Shown in pieces: positions 16,725-25,335 of a stretch of 64,000 nucleotides of DNA (within the stretch, counting starts at the first letter, position 1; every line of letters begins with the position of its first letter). The translations under genes were made by a program, and so were the position numbers. Origin of the DNA: Lentzea atacamensis (GTDB lineage Bacteria > Actinomycetota > Actinomycetes > Mycobacteriales > Pseudonocardiaceae); assembly GCF_003269295.1 (NCBI RefSeq), contig NZ_QLTT01000007.1, positions 372,001 to 436,000 on the forward strand, in the 5' to 3' direction. The notes under the pieces were generated by a model. That model saw only the letters and a list, made by a program, of their open reading frames with translations, was not told the origin of the DNA and did no database searches.

Positions 16725-17270
16725 GTGTCCACGAGCGTGCAGGTGATCGTTCTCAACGGCGGGTCCAGCTCCGGCAAGTCGGGGATCGCGCGGTGTCTGC
16801 AGGCCGTGTTGCCTGAGGCCTGGCTGGCGATCGGGGTCGACACGCTGATCGACGTGATGCCGCCGCGGTTGCAGCTCGGGGCCGAGGGGATCGGGTTCGC
16901 GGACGGCGGGGAGATCACCGTCGGGGCGGAGTTCCGGTTGCTCGAGGACGCGTGGATGGAAGGGGTGGCTGCGATGGTGCGTGCTGGGGCGCGGGTCATC
17001 GTGGACGACGTGTTCCTCGGCGGGATCGAGTCTCGGCAGCGGTGGGAGAAGGCGCTGGGCGGGCTCGACGTGCTCTGGGTCGGGGTGCGGTGCGATGCCG
17101 CTGTTGCCGCGGGGCGGGAGCTTGCGCGCGGCGATCGGGTTTCCGGGATGGCCGCGGTGCAGGCTGAGCTGGTGCATCGCGGGATGGACTACGACGTCGA
17201 GGTCGACACGACTCGTGCCGAGGCGATCGAGTGTGCCGAGGTGATCGCCGAGAGGGTCAAGATCGCCTAA
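16725..17270 (+). CDS. Chloramphenicol 3-O-phosphotransferase-like kinase
   Basis: 181 residues, the size of Streptomyces venezuelae CPT, and similar along its whole length ([59 protein letters not shown]). Walker A spans residues 12-20; Asp39 in GVDTLID matches the catalytic base of CPT, which phosphorylates and so inactivates chloramphenicol. The true substrate here could be another hydroxyl compound. GTG start. Its stop overlaps that of the convergent radical SAM gene by three bases. Confidence 0.82.
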   Translation: MSTSVQVIVLNGGSSSGKSGIARCLQAVLPEAWLAIGVDTLIDVMPPRLQLGAEGIGFADGGEITVGAEFRLLEDAWMEGVAAMVRAGARVIVDDVFLGGIESRQRWEKALGGLDVLWVGVRCDAAVAAGRELARGDRVSGMAAVQAELVHRGMDYDVEVDTTRAEAIECAEVIAERVKIA

Positions 17271-18070
17271 ATGCCGGGTGGGTCGTTGGGGGCGCACGAT
17301 CCGCCGCCTTGGGGCCAGCACGACGGGCCGGCGATCACGTGCGAGGCGACTGCGGACAGTATTTCGGGTAGATCCGTGTGCAATATGTTGCCCAGTGAGA
17401 TCCAACGGGCGAAGACACACGGCCAGACCTCGCCGGTGGGGGAGATCGCCACGGCGCCGTGGCCGCAGCGGCCGCACAGCTGCTCAGGGGCTGGGGAAGC
17501 GTTTGTGCCGCGGCCGATGCCGCGCAGGCGGTCGGTGCCGATGGTGGAGACGCCCAGCCCGGCGAGGTCGGCGCGTGCGGCGTGGGTGCGCTGTTGGCCG
17601 ATGAAGTCGGACGAGCTGACGTCGATGACACCGGCACGCAGTGGGATGTCGCGGTTCAGGGCTTTGGTGATGTTGGCCCTGGTGCGGGCGTGGCTGCCGC
17701 GACGGCGGGTGATGGCCTCGTGCTGGGCGGCGGTGTCCGAGTAGTAGCTCGTGGCCAGGCGCACGCCGGGGCGGGAGAAGGTGTCCCACAGGCGCGGGCC
17801 GACGTGCACGAGATTGCTGAAGACCTCGACCGCCAGTCCGGCGTCCAGTGCATGGTCCACCAACTCGGGTAAATCGGGGTGCAATGTGGGTTCGCCGCCG
17901 ACGAACTGAACCGAGTGTGCGCCGAGTGGCGCCAATTGGTCGATGGTCCTGACCAATCCCGTGTTCTCATCGCGCCCTCAGTGCCGCGGGCCGGAGTCCG
18001 CGTAGCAGTGCGTACAGCTCAGTTGGCATTTGCCGGTGATCTCGAGCCATGCGAAACGCAGATCGGTCAT
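17267..18070 (-). pseudogene. Radical SAM protein with a twin-frameshift scar
   Basis: In one frame the sequence reads MTDLRFAWLEITGKCQLSCT with the radical SAM cluster motif C-x3-C-x2-C (Cys15, Cys19, Cys22), then a TGA at codon 31 (17978-17980), then 237 more codons resuming with VRTIDQLAPLG, QFVGGEPTLHPDL and a C-terminal CGRCGHG...CVFA...C Cys cluster. Between codon 28 and VRTIDQ the neighbouring frame reads GTEGAMRTRDW, which is what family members usually have there. Two compensating indels therefore explain the stop. GGGGAG precedes the ATG. Function, perhaps peptide modification, is inference. Confidence 0.65.
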
Positions 18071-18213
18071 GTCCCGCTCCCCTGGACGTGGCGGTGCGAT
18101 AGCAATTCTGCCCCGGTGAGTCGCGAAAGGAGCTGTCGAATTCATTCAGGCATCGAGCTGATGTTGGACTGATGACATGTTTCCGACACGAATCCGGTGA
18201 GCGCACTCCGAGG

Positions 18214-18795
18214 TCAAGCGCGCGTCATCACGAAGCAGGCGAACCCGCTCCCGGCAGCGGGCTCCGGCAAACGCTCGATGTCGAACGACGAACCGAACAA
18301 CCGCTGTTCCTCACCCACGGCGAGACCGGGAAACCGTCCCCCGCGCCGCTTCCACCACGGGATCTCGTCGTAGAAGCACCACAGCACGAACACCGAACCG
18401 GGGTGCGACAGACGCAGCACCGTCGCCGCCATCGCGTCCCGGGCGGGGCCGCGCAGGTCGTCCAGCACGCTGTAGTCGACGAGCAGGTCGAACGTCCCGG
18501 AGACAGCCGGGATGGAGGCGGCGGTCAGATCCCCGACCAACCACGACACGGACAACGACGGCGGCGTCGCGCGGCGGGCCTTCTCCAGGCCGACGGGGGA
18601 GTAGTCCACGCCCGTCACGTCGAACCCGTGCGCGGCGAGGAAGATCGAGTTCGCTCCGCTGCCGCACCCGAGGTCGATCGCGCGACCCGGTGGAATCCGG
18701 CCCGACGTCACCAGCCGCACCAGCTCGGACCGCGGCCCGCCCTCCCACGGCGCCCAGGTCCGGTACATGAAGTCGTAGGCGCGACGTCCGACCAT
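18214..18795 (-). CDS. Class I SAM-dependent methyltransferase
   Basis: 193 residues. SAM-binding motif I is AIDLGCGSGANSIFLAA, acidic motif II VTGVDYSP, and motif for the third strand FDLLVDYSVLDDL. ATG 18795 was chosen because GGGAGG lies 6 bases upstream; an upstream GTG (18852) has no ribosome site. N-terminal RRAYDFMYRTWAPWEGGPR resembles small-molecule methyltransferases related to TehB-like proteins. It precedes the broken radical SAM gene on the same strand, with 143 bases between, so a joint pathway is possible but unproven. Confidence 0.78.
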   Translation of the reverse strand: MVGRRAYDFMYRTWAPWEGGPRSELVRLVTSGRIPPGRAIDLGCGSGANSIFLAAHGFDVTGVDYSPVGLEKARRATPPSLSVSWLVGDLTAASIPAVSGTFDLLVDYSVLDDLRGPARDAMAATVLRLSHPGSVFVLWCFYDEIPWWKRRGGRFPGLAVGEEQRLFGSSFDIERLPEPAAGSGFACFVMTRA

Positions 18796-18861
18796 TGCAG
18801 GCCTCCCAACGAAAAGCGGGGCCACCGACGTTACGCCGGCAGCCCCGCTCACCGAAGAACT

Positions 18862-20367
18862 TCAGTGCACGCCCAGCACACCGTCCACCCGGCGCGGAAT
18901 GCCCAGCGGGTTCGCGTCCTGCAGTTCCGCTGGCAGCAACGCGTCCGGCCACGACTGGTACGTCACCGGCGCGATCCACCGGCGGATCGACGTCGCGCCC
19001 ACCGACGTGTGCAGCGGGTTCGTCGTCGCCGGCCACGGACCACCGTGGTGCTGGCCCCACGCCACCGCGACGCCGGTCGGCCAGGCGTTGAAGATCAACC
19101 GGCCCGCGACGTGCCGCAGGATCTCCGCGATCGCACCGGCTTCGGCGTGGTCCGAGTCGGCCGCGTGCACGGTGCCGGTAAGCGTGCCGGGCAGCTTCGC
19201 CAGCACCGAGTGCAGCTCGGACGGCGAGGAGTACGTCACGATCAGCGCCGCGGGACCGAAGTGCTCCTCGGTCAGCTTCTCGAGATTCTCCTCGAACGTC
19301 TTCACCGGCGTGCTGAACAGCAGCGGCGCCACCGCCCACGCCTCGTCCGGGCGGGCACCCGTGGACACCACGGTCACGAGGTCCGACGCGGCGAGCGCGT
19401 CCGTGCCCGCCTTGTAGGAGTCGCACATCCGCTCGTTCAGCATCGCGCCACCGGAGGACGCCGCGACGGCCTCACCGAGCGCGGGCACCAGCTCCGCGGG
19501 CGCGAACACCAGGCCGGGGTTCGTGCAGAACTGGCCGACCCCCATCGTCAGCGACTGCGCGAACCCGGCCGCGATGTCCTCACGTTGCGCCGCACCCGGC
19601 AGGATCACCGTCGGGTTCACGCTGCCCAGCTCGCCGTAGAACGGGATCGGGTCCGGCCGGCCCTGCGCCAGGTCGAACAGCGCGCGGCCACCACCGGTCG
19701 ACCCGGTGAAGCCGACGGCACGCACCGCCGGGTGCTTCACCAGCGCGACACCGGCCTCGGTGCCGTACACGATCCCGAACACGCCTTCGGGCGCACCGGC
19801 ATCGCGCAACGCGTCCACCACAACCCGCGCGGTCTCGCGCGAGGTCGACGGGTGCGCCGAATGTGCCTTCACCACAACGGGACAGCCGGACGCCAGCGCG
19901 GAAGCCGTGTCACCGCCTGCCACCGAGAAGGCGAACGGGAAGTTCGACGCGGAGAACACCGCGACCGTCCCGAGTGGACGGAGAACTCGCCGCAGCACGG
20001 GGCGCGGCGGGATGATGTCCGGGTTCGCCGAGTCCAAAGTGGCCTCGACGTAGCTGCCCTCGCGCAGCACCTCCGCGAACAGCCGCAGCTGGTTCGTGGT
20101 GCGCTTCAACTCCGTCGTCAGGCGCGGCACGCCCAGCGCCGTCTCGCCGTCCGCGGTCTCCACCAGCAGCGAGGACTCCGCGTCCAGCGCGTCCGCGACC
20201 TTCTCCAGCACCACGGCACGATCCGCAGCCGGCACGACCGACCAAGCGGAGAACGCCACTGCCGCGGCGGAGGCGATCCTGTCCACCTCGCTGTCGGGCG
20301 TCTTCGCAACCGGCTCGCCGAACGGCTCACCGGTGCGCGGGTTGTATCCCTGAACGACGTGGCTCAA
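18862..20367 (-). CDS. 2-oxoglutarate semialdehyde dehydrogenase (ALDH family)
   Basis: 501 residues. Catalytic Cys281 in GVGQFCTNPG, general base Glu246 in FYGELGSVNP, oxyanion Asn142 in SASNFPF. This subgroup, with the FTGSTGGGRALFDLA stretch, oxidises 2,5-dioxopentanoate to 2-oxoglutarate, the last step of the oxidative uronate pathway; the other enzymes are encoded next to it. The TTG start overlaps the upstream gene's TGA by four bases and has AAGGAGG 7 bases upstream. Confidence 0.85.
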   Translation of the reverse strand: MSHVVQGYNPRTGEPFGEPVAKTPDSEVDRIASAAAVAFSAWSVVPAADRAVVLEKVADALDAESSLLVETADGETALGVPRLTTELKRTTNQLRLFAEVLREGSYVEATLDSANPDIIPPRPVLRRVLRPLGTVAVFSASNFPFAFSVAGGDTASALASGCPVVVKAHSAHPSTSRETARVVVDALRDAGAPEGVFGIVYGTEAGVALVKHPAVRAVGFTGSTGGGRALFDLAQGRPDPIPFYGELGSVNPTVILPGAAQREDIAAGFAQSLTMGVGQFCTNPGLVFAPAELVPALGEAVAASSGGAMLNERMCDSYKAGTDALAASDLVTVVSTGARPDEAWAVAPLLFSTPVKTFEENLEKLTEEHFGPAALIVTYSSPSELHSVLAKLPGTLTGTVHAADSDHAEAGAIAEILRHVAGRLIFNAWPTGVAVAWGQHHGGPWPATTNPLHTSVGATSIRRWIAPVTYQSWPDALLPAELQDANPLGIPRRVDGVLGVH

Positions 20368-21191
20368 CGCCCTGCCTCCTTGACTGCCGTGTCGAAATCG
20401 GGGCCGCACCAGGCCCCGCCCACGTACTTCGCCGCGTACGACGAGGGATCGAGCTCACCGCCGTGCTTCTCCAGCACCTCGGCGGCGTGCACCTCGGAGT
20501 CGTCCTGCGGCTCGTAACCCAGCGCGCGGGCCTCGTCCAGCGAGAACCAGCCGCGCGTGTTGGCCGAGACACCCCACACGATCCGGAATCCCGGCGACGC
20601 GACGGAAAGACACGCCTCGAACAGGCGCGCGCAGTCGTCCGGCGACATCCACGTCGACAGCATCCGCACGTCGCGCGGCTTCTCGAAGCACGAGCCGATG
20701 CGGATCGCGATCACGTCGAGGCCGTAGCGGTCGGCGTACAGCGACCCCAACGCCTCCAGCGCCACCTTGGACACGCCGTAGTAGGTGTCCGGACGCGGGA
20801 AGAGGTAATCACCGGCGTCACCGTTGGCGCGCTCGACGTAGCCCACGGCGTGGTTCGAGCTCGCCAGGACGACGCGGCGAACTCCCTGGCGCCGCGCGGC
20901 CTCCAGCACGGTGTGCGTGCCGTCGATGTTGACGCGGAGGATCTTCTCCCACGCCTCCTCGAGGCTGTGGCCGCCGAGATGGATCACGGCGTCGACGTCC
21001 TTCATCGCCGCCTCCATCGCGGCCATGTCGGTCACCGACGCCTGGACGAGCTCGACGTTCTCGCCGTCGGCGGCCGCGGGTAGCTCCGCGATGTCCAGCA
21101 GCCGCAGGACGCGGCCCTCCGCCGCGAGGCGGGAACGCATGAGCGTCCCCACCCCACCGCCGGCGCCGGTGATCAGGATGCGTGCGGTCAC
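20364..21191 (-). CDS. udh: Uronate dehydrogenase
   Basis: 275 residues, extended short-chain dehydrogenase. NAD-binding GAGGGVG (residues 10-16), catalytic Tyr138-x3-Lys142 in YYGVSKVALE, and substrate-region IRIGSCFEKPRDVRMLSTW typical of bacterial Udh. It oxidises galacturonate or glucuronate to the aldaric acid lactone with NAD+. Followed with overlap by the semialdehyde dehydrogenase and preceded by an IclR regulator, all on the minus strand; the dehydratases are on the opposite strand. Confidence 0.88.
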   Translation of the reverse strand: MTARILITGAGGGVGTLMRSRLAAEGRVLRLLDIAELPAAADGENVELVQASVTDMAAMEAAMKDVDAVIHLGGHSLEEAWEKILRVNIDGTHTVLEAARRQGVRRVVLASSNHAVGYVERANGDAGDYLFPRPDTYYGVSKVALEALGSLYADRYGLDVIAIRIGSCFEKPRDVRMLSTWMSPDDCARLFEACLSVASPGFRIVWGVSANTRGWFSLDEARALGYEPQDDSEVHAAEVLEKHGGELDPSSYAAKYVGGAWCGPDFDTAVKEAGR

Positions 21192-21236
21192 GGGTTGGAC
21201 CCCTCCGTCATGTGCAGGTACTCGGCAAAACTTGGG

Positions 21237-22025
21237 TCAGCGCCCGAACTGGCGGAGAAGTTCGGTGATCGTCCGGGCGGCGTCCAGCAGAGCGGCGACG
21301 ACCTGCCGCTCGTGCTCGGGGTCCAGTCTGCCCAGGGGGACCGAGCAACTCATAGCGTCCAGAACGGGGTTCCGATACGGCAACGCCACCGCGAAGCAGC
21401 CCAGCCCCGGCGTGTTCTCCTCGCGTTCGTGGGCATATCCGACATTCCGGAACCCGGCGAGCTGCTCGTGCAGCGCGGCCCGATCGGTCACGGTGTTGGG
21501 GGTCAGCGGGGCCAGCACGTCGGGGAGGATCAGGTCGACCTCCTCCGGCGTGCGCGTCGAGAGCACTGCCTTGCCCAGCGACGTGGAGTGCGCGGGCAAC
21601 CGGCGGCCGACGCGCGACACGACGCGCAGGTGGTGCTCGGACTCGCGGCTCGCCAGGTAGACGACGTCCGCGCCGTCCAAACGGGCAAGGTGCACGGTCT
21701 CGTTGATCTCCTGCCGCACCTGCTCCATCACGCGGATCGCCGCGCGCACCACGGGGTCGTGGTCCAGGTAAGACGTACCGACGAGCAGTGCGCGCACACC
21801 GATGCCGTAGGTGCCACGGTCCGAGTCGACCTCCACCCAGCCGCGCGCGACCAGCGTCTGCAGCAGCATGTACAGGCTGGATTTGGGGTAGCTGAGTTCG
21901 CGGTGCAGCTCGGTCAGCGTCAGCCTGCGGTCCGACGCGGAGAGCACTTCGAGCAGCTCCACCGTCCGATCGGCGGACTTCACTGCGCCCGGACGAGCCG
22001 TGCCCTTGTCGATCGGCGACGCCAC
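21237..22025 (-). CDS. IclR-family regulator of the uronate cluster
   Basis: 262 residues. N-terminal winged helix (residues about 20-80: LTLTELHRELSYPKSSLYMLLQTL), linking helix, and IclR effector domain with LGKAVLSTRTPEEVD and GCFAVALPYR. The GTG at 22025 is 5 bases after GAGGAGG. It lies between the catabolic operon on its own strand and the divergent importer/dehydratase operon, so it is likely to control both, with an aldarate or keto-deoxy acid as the effector (inference). Confidence 0.85.
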   Translation of the reverse strand: MASPIDKGTARPGAVKSADRTVELLEVLSASDRRLTLTELHRELSYPKSSLYMLLQTLVARGWVEVDSDRGTYGIGVRALLVGTSYLDHDPVVRAAIRVMEQVRQEINETVHLARLDGADVVYLASRESEHHLRVVSRVGRRLPAHSTSLGKAVLSTRTPEEVDLILPDVLAPLTPNTVTDRAALHEQLAGFRNVGYAHEREENTPGLGCFAVALPYRNPVLDAMSCSVPLGRLDPEHERQVVAALLDAARTITELLRQFGR

Positions 22026-22072
22026 CTGGCCTCCTCGGCTCTCCTTTGGGAAACCTTCTGAACAACACGCCC

Positions 22073-22102
22073 TTGACACGTTGCTGTGCTGATTCTTACA
22101 GT
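22073..22102 (+). promoter_or_regulatory. Candidate promoter of the uronate importer operon
   Basis: TTGACA (22073-22078) and TACAGT (22097-22102) with an 18-base spacer, in the gap between iclR and the binding-protein gene. Confidence 0.5.
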
Positions 22103-22132
22103 CCTGCATCAGGTTCACAAGTACGACCCCAG

Positions 22133-22146
22133 TTCACATACGTGAA
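22133..22146. promoter_or_regulatory. Candidate IclR operator
   Basis: TTCACATACGTGAA is an inverted repeat with 5-bp arms, located downstream of the likely transcription start and 17 bases before the binding-protein ATG. A further half-like GTTCACAAG lies at about 22113. Repression by the divergent IclR protein would fit. Confidence 0.45.
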
Positions 22147-22163
22147 AATGAAGGGCTCCGACG

Positions 22164-23480
22164 ATGCGCCGTAGAACTGCCACAACAATCGCCACGCTCG
22201 GCGTGGCCGCCCTGCTCGCGGGCTGTGGAAGTTCCACTCCGGCCGCGTCGAACAAGGACCCGAACAAGCCCCTCGAGGTGTGGACCCGCTCGACGGAGGC
22301 GACCGCGAAGGTCTACGAGAAGATCTTCAAGTCCTTCACCGAGAAGACCGGTGTGCAGGTCGACTACAAGCCGATCTTCAACGACTTCGACAAGCAGGTG
22401 CAGCAGCGCGCCGCGTCGAAGGACCTCCCGGACGTCGTCATCACCGACACCGGCTCGCTGGGCAACTTCGTCAAGCAGGGCTGGACGACCGAGATCAAGC
22501 GCGAGGACATCGCGGGCGGCAACGACATCGTCGACAGGGCCTGGAACAACGGCAAGGGCGCGGACGGCAAGTTCTACGCCATTCCGTACTCCACGCAGGC
22601 GATGGTCACGCTGGTCCGCAAGGACTGGCGCGAGAAGCTCGGCAAGCCGATCCCGACGACGTGGGAAGAGCTCGACGACCTCGCGAAGGCGTTCACCCGC
22701 AACGATCCCGACGGCAACGGGCAGAACGACACCTACGGCATGCTCGTACCGGGCACGGTCGACCGCGGCTACCTCGCCTGGTGGGCGGCCAGCTACATCT
22801 GGCAGGGCGGCGGCGACATCCTCGACGAGGAGGGCAACGGCAAGTTCTCCGTCGGGATCGACTCGCCGGAGTCGACCAAGGCGATCGAACGGCTCCGCAA
22901 GCTCTTCTGCGAAGAGAAGGTCATGCAGCCGGGCTCGCTGACGCTCAGCACGAACGACGCGCACCCGCTGTTCGAGTCGGGCAAGAGCGGCATCTACCTG
23001 ACCGGCCCGTACATGATCGGCCGCTTCGACAAGTCGATCGGCAAGGACAAGTACGAGGTCATCGCGTCGCCGCGCGGCCCGGCCGGTGCCACCGTGCTCG
23101 GTGAGGGCGAGGACATCTACCTGATGGCCGGCTCCGCGAAGACCGCCGACCAGAAGAAGCTCGCCGAGTACCTGATCACGCCCGAGGCGCAGCAGGCCGG
23201 CATGAAGGGCGACCCGCAGCCGGTGGTCCGCCTGCCCGTCAACAAGAACGTCGACGTCAACGCGACGTACAACGACCCGCGCTGGGCGACCGTGGCGGGC
23301 GTGTACAAGAGCGAGGCGCGGCCGTTCCCGAGCGTCCCCAACTTCACGCCCTTCCGGCAGAAGACCTCGGAGACCCTGAACTCGATCTTCGCCAAGTGCC
23401 CCGCCGACTCCTCGGCCGAGCTGAAGACACTGGCGGAGGCGCTGAAGAAGGAGCTTGAGAACCAGAAGGCGTCGCAGTGA
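22164..23480 (+). CDS. Sugar-acid ABC transporter binding lipoprotein
   Basis: 438 residues, family 1 extracellular solute-binding protein. Signal peptide with lipobox LLAGC (Cys near residue 21), then PLEVWTRSTEATAKVYEKIF, the family start, and TWEELDDLAKAFTRNDPDGN. It delivers ligand to the two permeases that follow. Given the operon, the ligand is probably a uronate, an aldarate or a uronate oligomer. No ATPase gene is present, so a shared MsiK-like ATPase encoded elsewhere probably powers it. Confidence 0.88.
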   Translation: MRRRTATTIATLGVAALLAGCGSSTPAASNKDPNKPLEVWTRSTEATAKVYEKIFKSFTEKTGVQVDYKPIFNDFDKQVQQRAASKDLPDVVITDTGSLGNFVKQGWTTEIKREDIAGGNDIVDRAWNNGKGADGKFYAIPYSTQAMVTLVRKDWREKLGKPIPTTWEELDDLAKAFTRNDPDGNGQNDTYGMLVPGTVDRGYLAWWAASYIWQGGGDILDEEGNGKFSVGIDSPESTKAIERLRKLFCEEKVMQPGSLTLSTNDAHPLFESGKSGIYLTGPYMIGRFDKSIGKDKYEVIASPRGPAGATVLGEGEDIYLMAGSAKTADQKKLAEYLITPEAQQAGMKGDPQPVVRLPVNKNVDVNATYNDPRWATVAGVYKSEARPFPSVPNFTPFRQKTSETLNSIFAKCPADSSAELKTLAEALKKELENQKASQ

Positions 23481-24460
23481 CGGCAGTTCATCCCGCCGAA
23501 AAGAATCACTGGGACACCCAAGACGTGGGCTCGACGGCTAGTGGCGGCGGTGCCGTCGAAACCCACCCCGTGAGGCGGCGCCGCCGGCGCCGCCTCACGG
23601 GAGCCACCTTCATCCCGTGGCTGTTTCTCTTCCCCGCCGCGCTGATCTTCCTCGTCTTCAAGTTCATCCCGATGGCGGAGGGAATCCGGCTCTCGCTGTT
23701 CGAGGTCCGGCCCTTCCTCGGCGACATCTTCGTCGGTTTCAAGAACTACGCCACGATCCTGCAGGACGAGAAGTTCCTGACGGCGAGCTGGCACACCCTG
23801 GTCCTGGCCGGTGGGCAGACGCTCGGAGCGATGCTCATCGGCTTCTTCCTGGCACTGTTGCTGGAAGGCCACGCCAAGTCGCTGTGGTTCGTGCGGTCCG
23901 CGGTGTTCCTGCCCGTGGTCGCCGCGACCGCGGTCATCGGTGAGATCTGGCGGTTGTTCTTCTACCCTGCACCGGAAGGTTTCCTCAACGAGGTCATCTC
24001 GTGGGTGGGCCTCGGTCCCTGGGAGTACATCCACAACACGGACACCTCGCTGGTGTCGGTGATGTTCGTCGGCATCTGGAAGCACGCGCCGTACGACATG
24101 GTGCTGATCCTCGCCGGGCTCGCCGGCATCGACCGCCAGCAGTACGAGGCCGCCGCGATCGACGGAGCATCGACGCTGCAACGCATCTGGAACGTCACGC
24201 TGCCCGCGTTGCGTCCAGTGATCACGATTCTCCTGACGCTGGCGGCGATCCGCGGCCTGCGCGTGTTCACCGAGGTCTACGTCCTGACCGGCGGCGGTCC
24301 CGCCGGATCGACCGACGTCTGGATGACGCGCGTCTACACAACGGCGTTCGAGCAGTCCGAAGCCGGCCTCGCATCGGCTGGATCGGTCCTGTTGTTCCTG
24401 GTTACCTTGGTTCTCACGGTCAGCGTGCAGTGGTACCGCCGGAGGAAGGAGGCGCGATGA
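23477..24460 (+). CDS. ABC sugar permease, first subunit
   Basis: 327 residues, binding-protein-dependent permease of the UgpA/MalF type with six spans. The EAA loop that contacts the ATPase is EAAAIDGASTLQRIWNVTLP. The N-terminal tail of about 50 residues is cytoplasmic and carries a run of seven Arg (VRRRRRRRLTG) encoded by a strong inverted repeat. GTG start overlapping the upstream TGA by four bases. Confidence 0.88.
   Translation: MTAVHPAEKNHWDTQDVGSTASGGGAVETHPVRRRRRRRLTGATFIPWLFLFPAALIFLVFKFIPMAEGIRLSLFEVRPFLGDIFVGFKNYATILQDEKFLTASWHTLVLAGGQTLGAMLIGFFLALLLEGHAKSLWFVRSAVFLPVVAATAVIGEIWRLFFYPAPEGFLNEVISWVGLGPWEYIHNTDTSLVSVMFVGIWKHAPYDMVLILAGLAGIDRQQYEAAAIDGASTLQRIWNVTLPALRPVITILLTLAAIRGLRVFTEVYVLTGGGPAGSTDVWMTRVYTTAFEQSEAGLASAGSVLLFLVTLVLTVSVQWYRRRKEAR
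23567..23601 (+). repeat. Perfect inverted repeat inside the permease coding region
   Basis: 17-bp perfect arms (starting CCCGTGAGGCGGCGCCG) around one base. It encodes the Arg-rich tail about 90 bases into the gene and would form a very stable mRNA hairpin. Confidence 0.75.
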
Positions 24461-25335
24461 GCGTCAACTCGAGCCGCTTCGACAGCGCCATCGGCTGGTC
24501 CACCCGCCCGGACGCGTGGGTCGGCAGGGGTATCCGGGTGCTTCTGAGCGCCCTCGCTGTAATCCTTTTCTGCGGTCCGCTGCTGGTCATCTTCTCCGGC
24601 GCGTTCGACCACAACCCGGACCCGACCCAGCTGTCGGTGTTCCCCGACAACCCGTCGCTGATCAACTTCAAGGTGGCGGGCGAGAACAAGATCTGGGACT
24701 ACCTGGCGAACTCTCTGATCATCGCCGGTGGTGCCCTGCTGTTGCAGCTGGCGGTGAGCGTGTTCGCCGCCTACGCGTTGGCGCGCAAGAAGTTTCGCGG
24801 TCAGGCCATCGCGCTGTTGGTCATCCTTGCCACGATGATGTTGCCGGAGGAGGTCATCGCGATCCCGCTGTCGCTGGTGATCGGAGACCTACCGCTGGTG
24901 CACGTGAGTCTCAAGGGCACTCTGCTCGGCGTCATCCTCCCCTTGGGAGCGTGGGGTTTCTCCATCTTCGTCATGACCGAGTTCATGAAGGAGATCCCCG
25001 CCGAACTGGAGGAAGCGGCCAAAGTGGACGGTGCCGGGGAGCTGCGTCTCTTCGCGCAGATCATCCTCCCCCTGTGCAAGCCCGCGCTCGGCGTCATCGC
25101 CGTGTTCGGCTTCAACATGATCTGGGAGCAGTACCTGCTCCCCCTGATCGTCGCCGCTGACCCCTCCGATTACACGCTCACGGTCGCACTTCTCGCCCTC
25201 AGGTCCGACGACATGGTCGGGACAGGCATCGTGCTGGCCGGAGCGTTGCTTGCGCTGGTGCCGAGCCTGATCGTGTACCTGTCGCTGCAGAAGTCCTTCC
25301 TGCGTGGGATCACCACCGGAGCGATCAAGGGATGA
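24457..25335 (+). CDS. ABC sugar permease, second subunit
   Basis: 292 residues, UgpE/MalG type. EAA loop EEAAKVDGAGELRLFAQIILP; terminal SLQKSFLRGITTGAIKG is typical of this subunit. ATG overlaps the previous stop (ATGA) and has GGAGGAAGGAGG just upstream. It completes the channel of the uronate-cluster importer. Confidence 0.88.
   Translation: MSVNSSRFDSAIGWSTRPDAWVGRGIRVLLSALAVILFCGPLLVIFSGAFDHNPDPTQLSVFPDNPSLINFKVAGENKIWDYLANSLIIAGGALLLQLAVSVFAAYALARKKFRGQAIALLVILATMMLPEEVIAIPLSLVIGDLPLVHVSLKGTLLGVILPLGAWGFSIFVMTEFMKEIPAELEEAAKVDGAGELRLFAQIILPLCKPALGVIAVFGFNMIWEQYLLPLIVAADPSDYTLTVALLALRSDDMVGTGIVLAGALLALVPSLIVYLSLQKSFLRGITTGAIKG

Noticed and set aside
16268-16999. ORFs reading [12 protein letters not shown] and [13 protein letters not shown] in the repeat island
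   Set aside because: Similar peptides recur at each island only because the A and B elements are translated in the same frame; no coding bias.
18172-20517. A 781-codon open frame on the + strand
   Set aside because: It is antisense to the aldehyde dehydrogenase and uronate dehydrogenase genes; composition is Arg/His-rich, as expected of a shadow frame in high-GC DNA.
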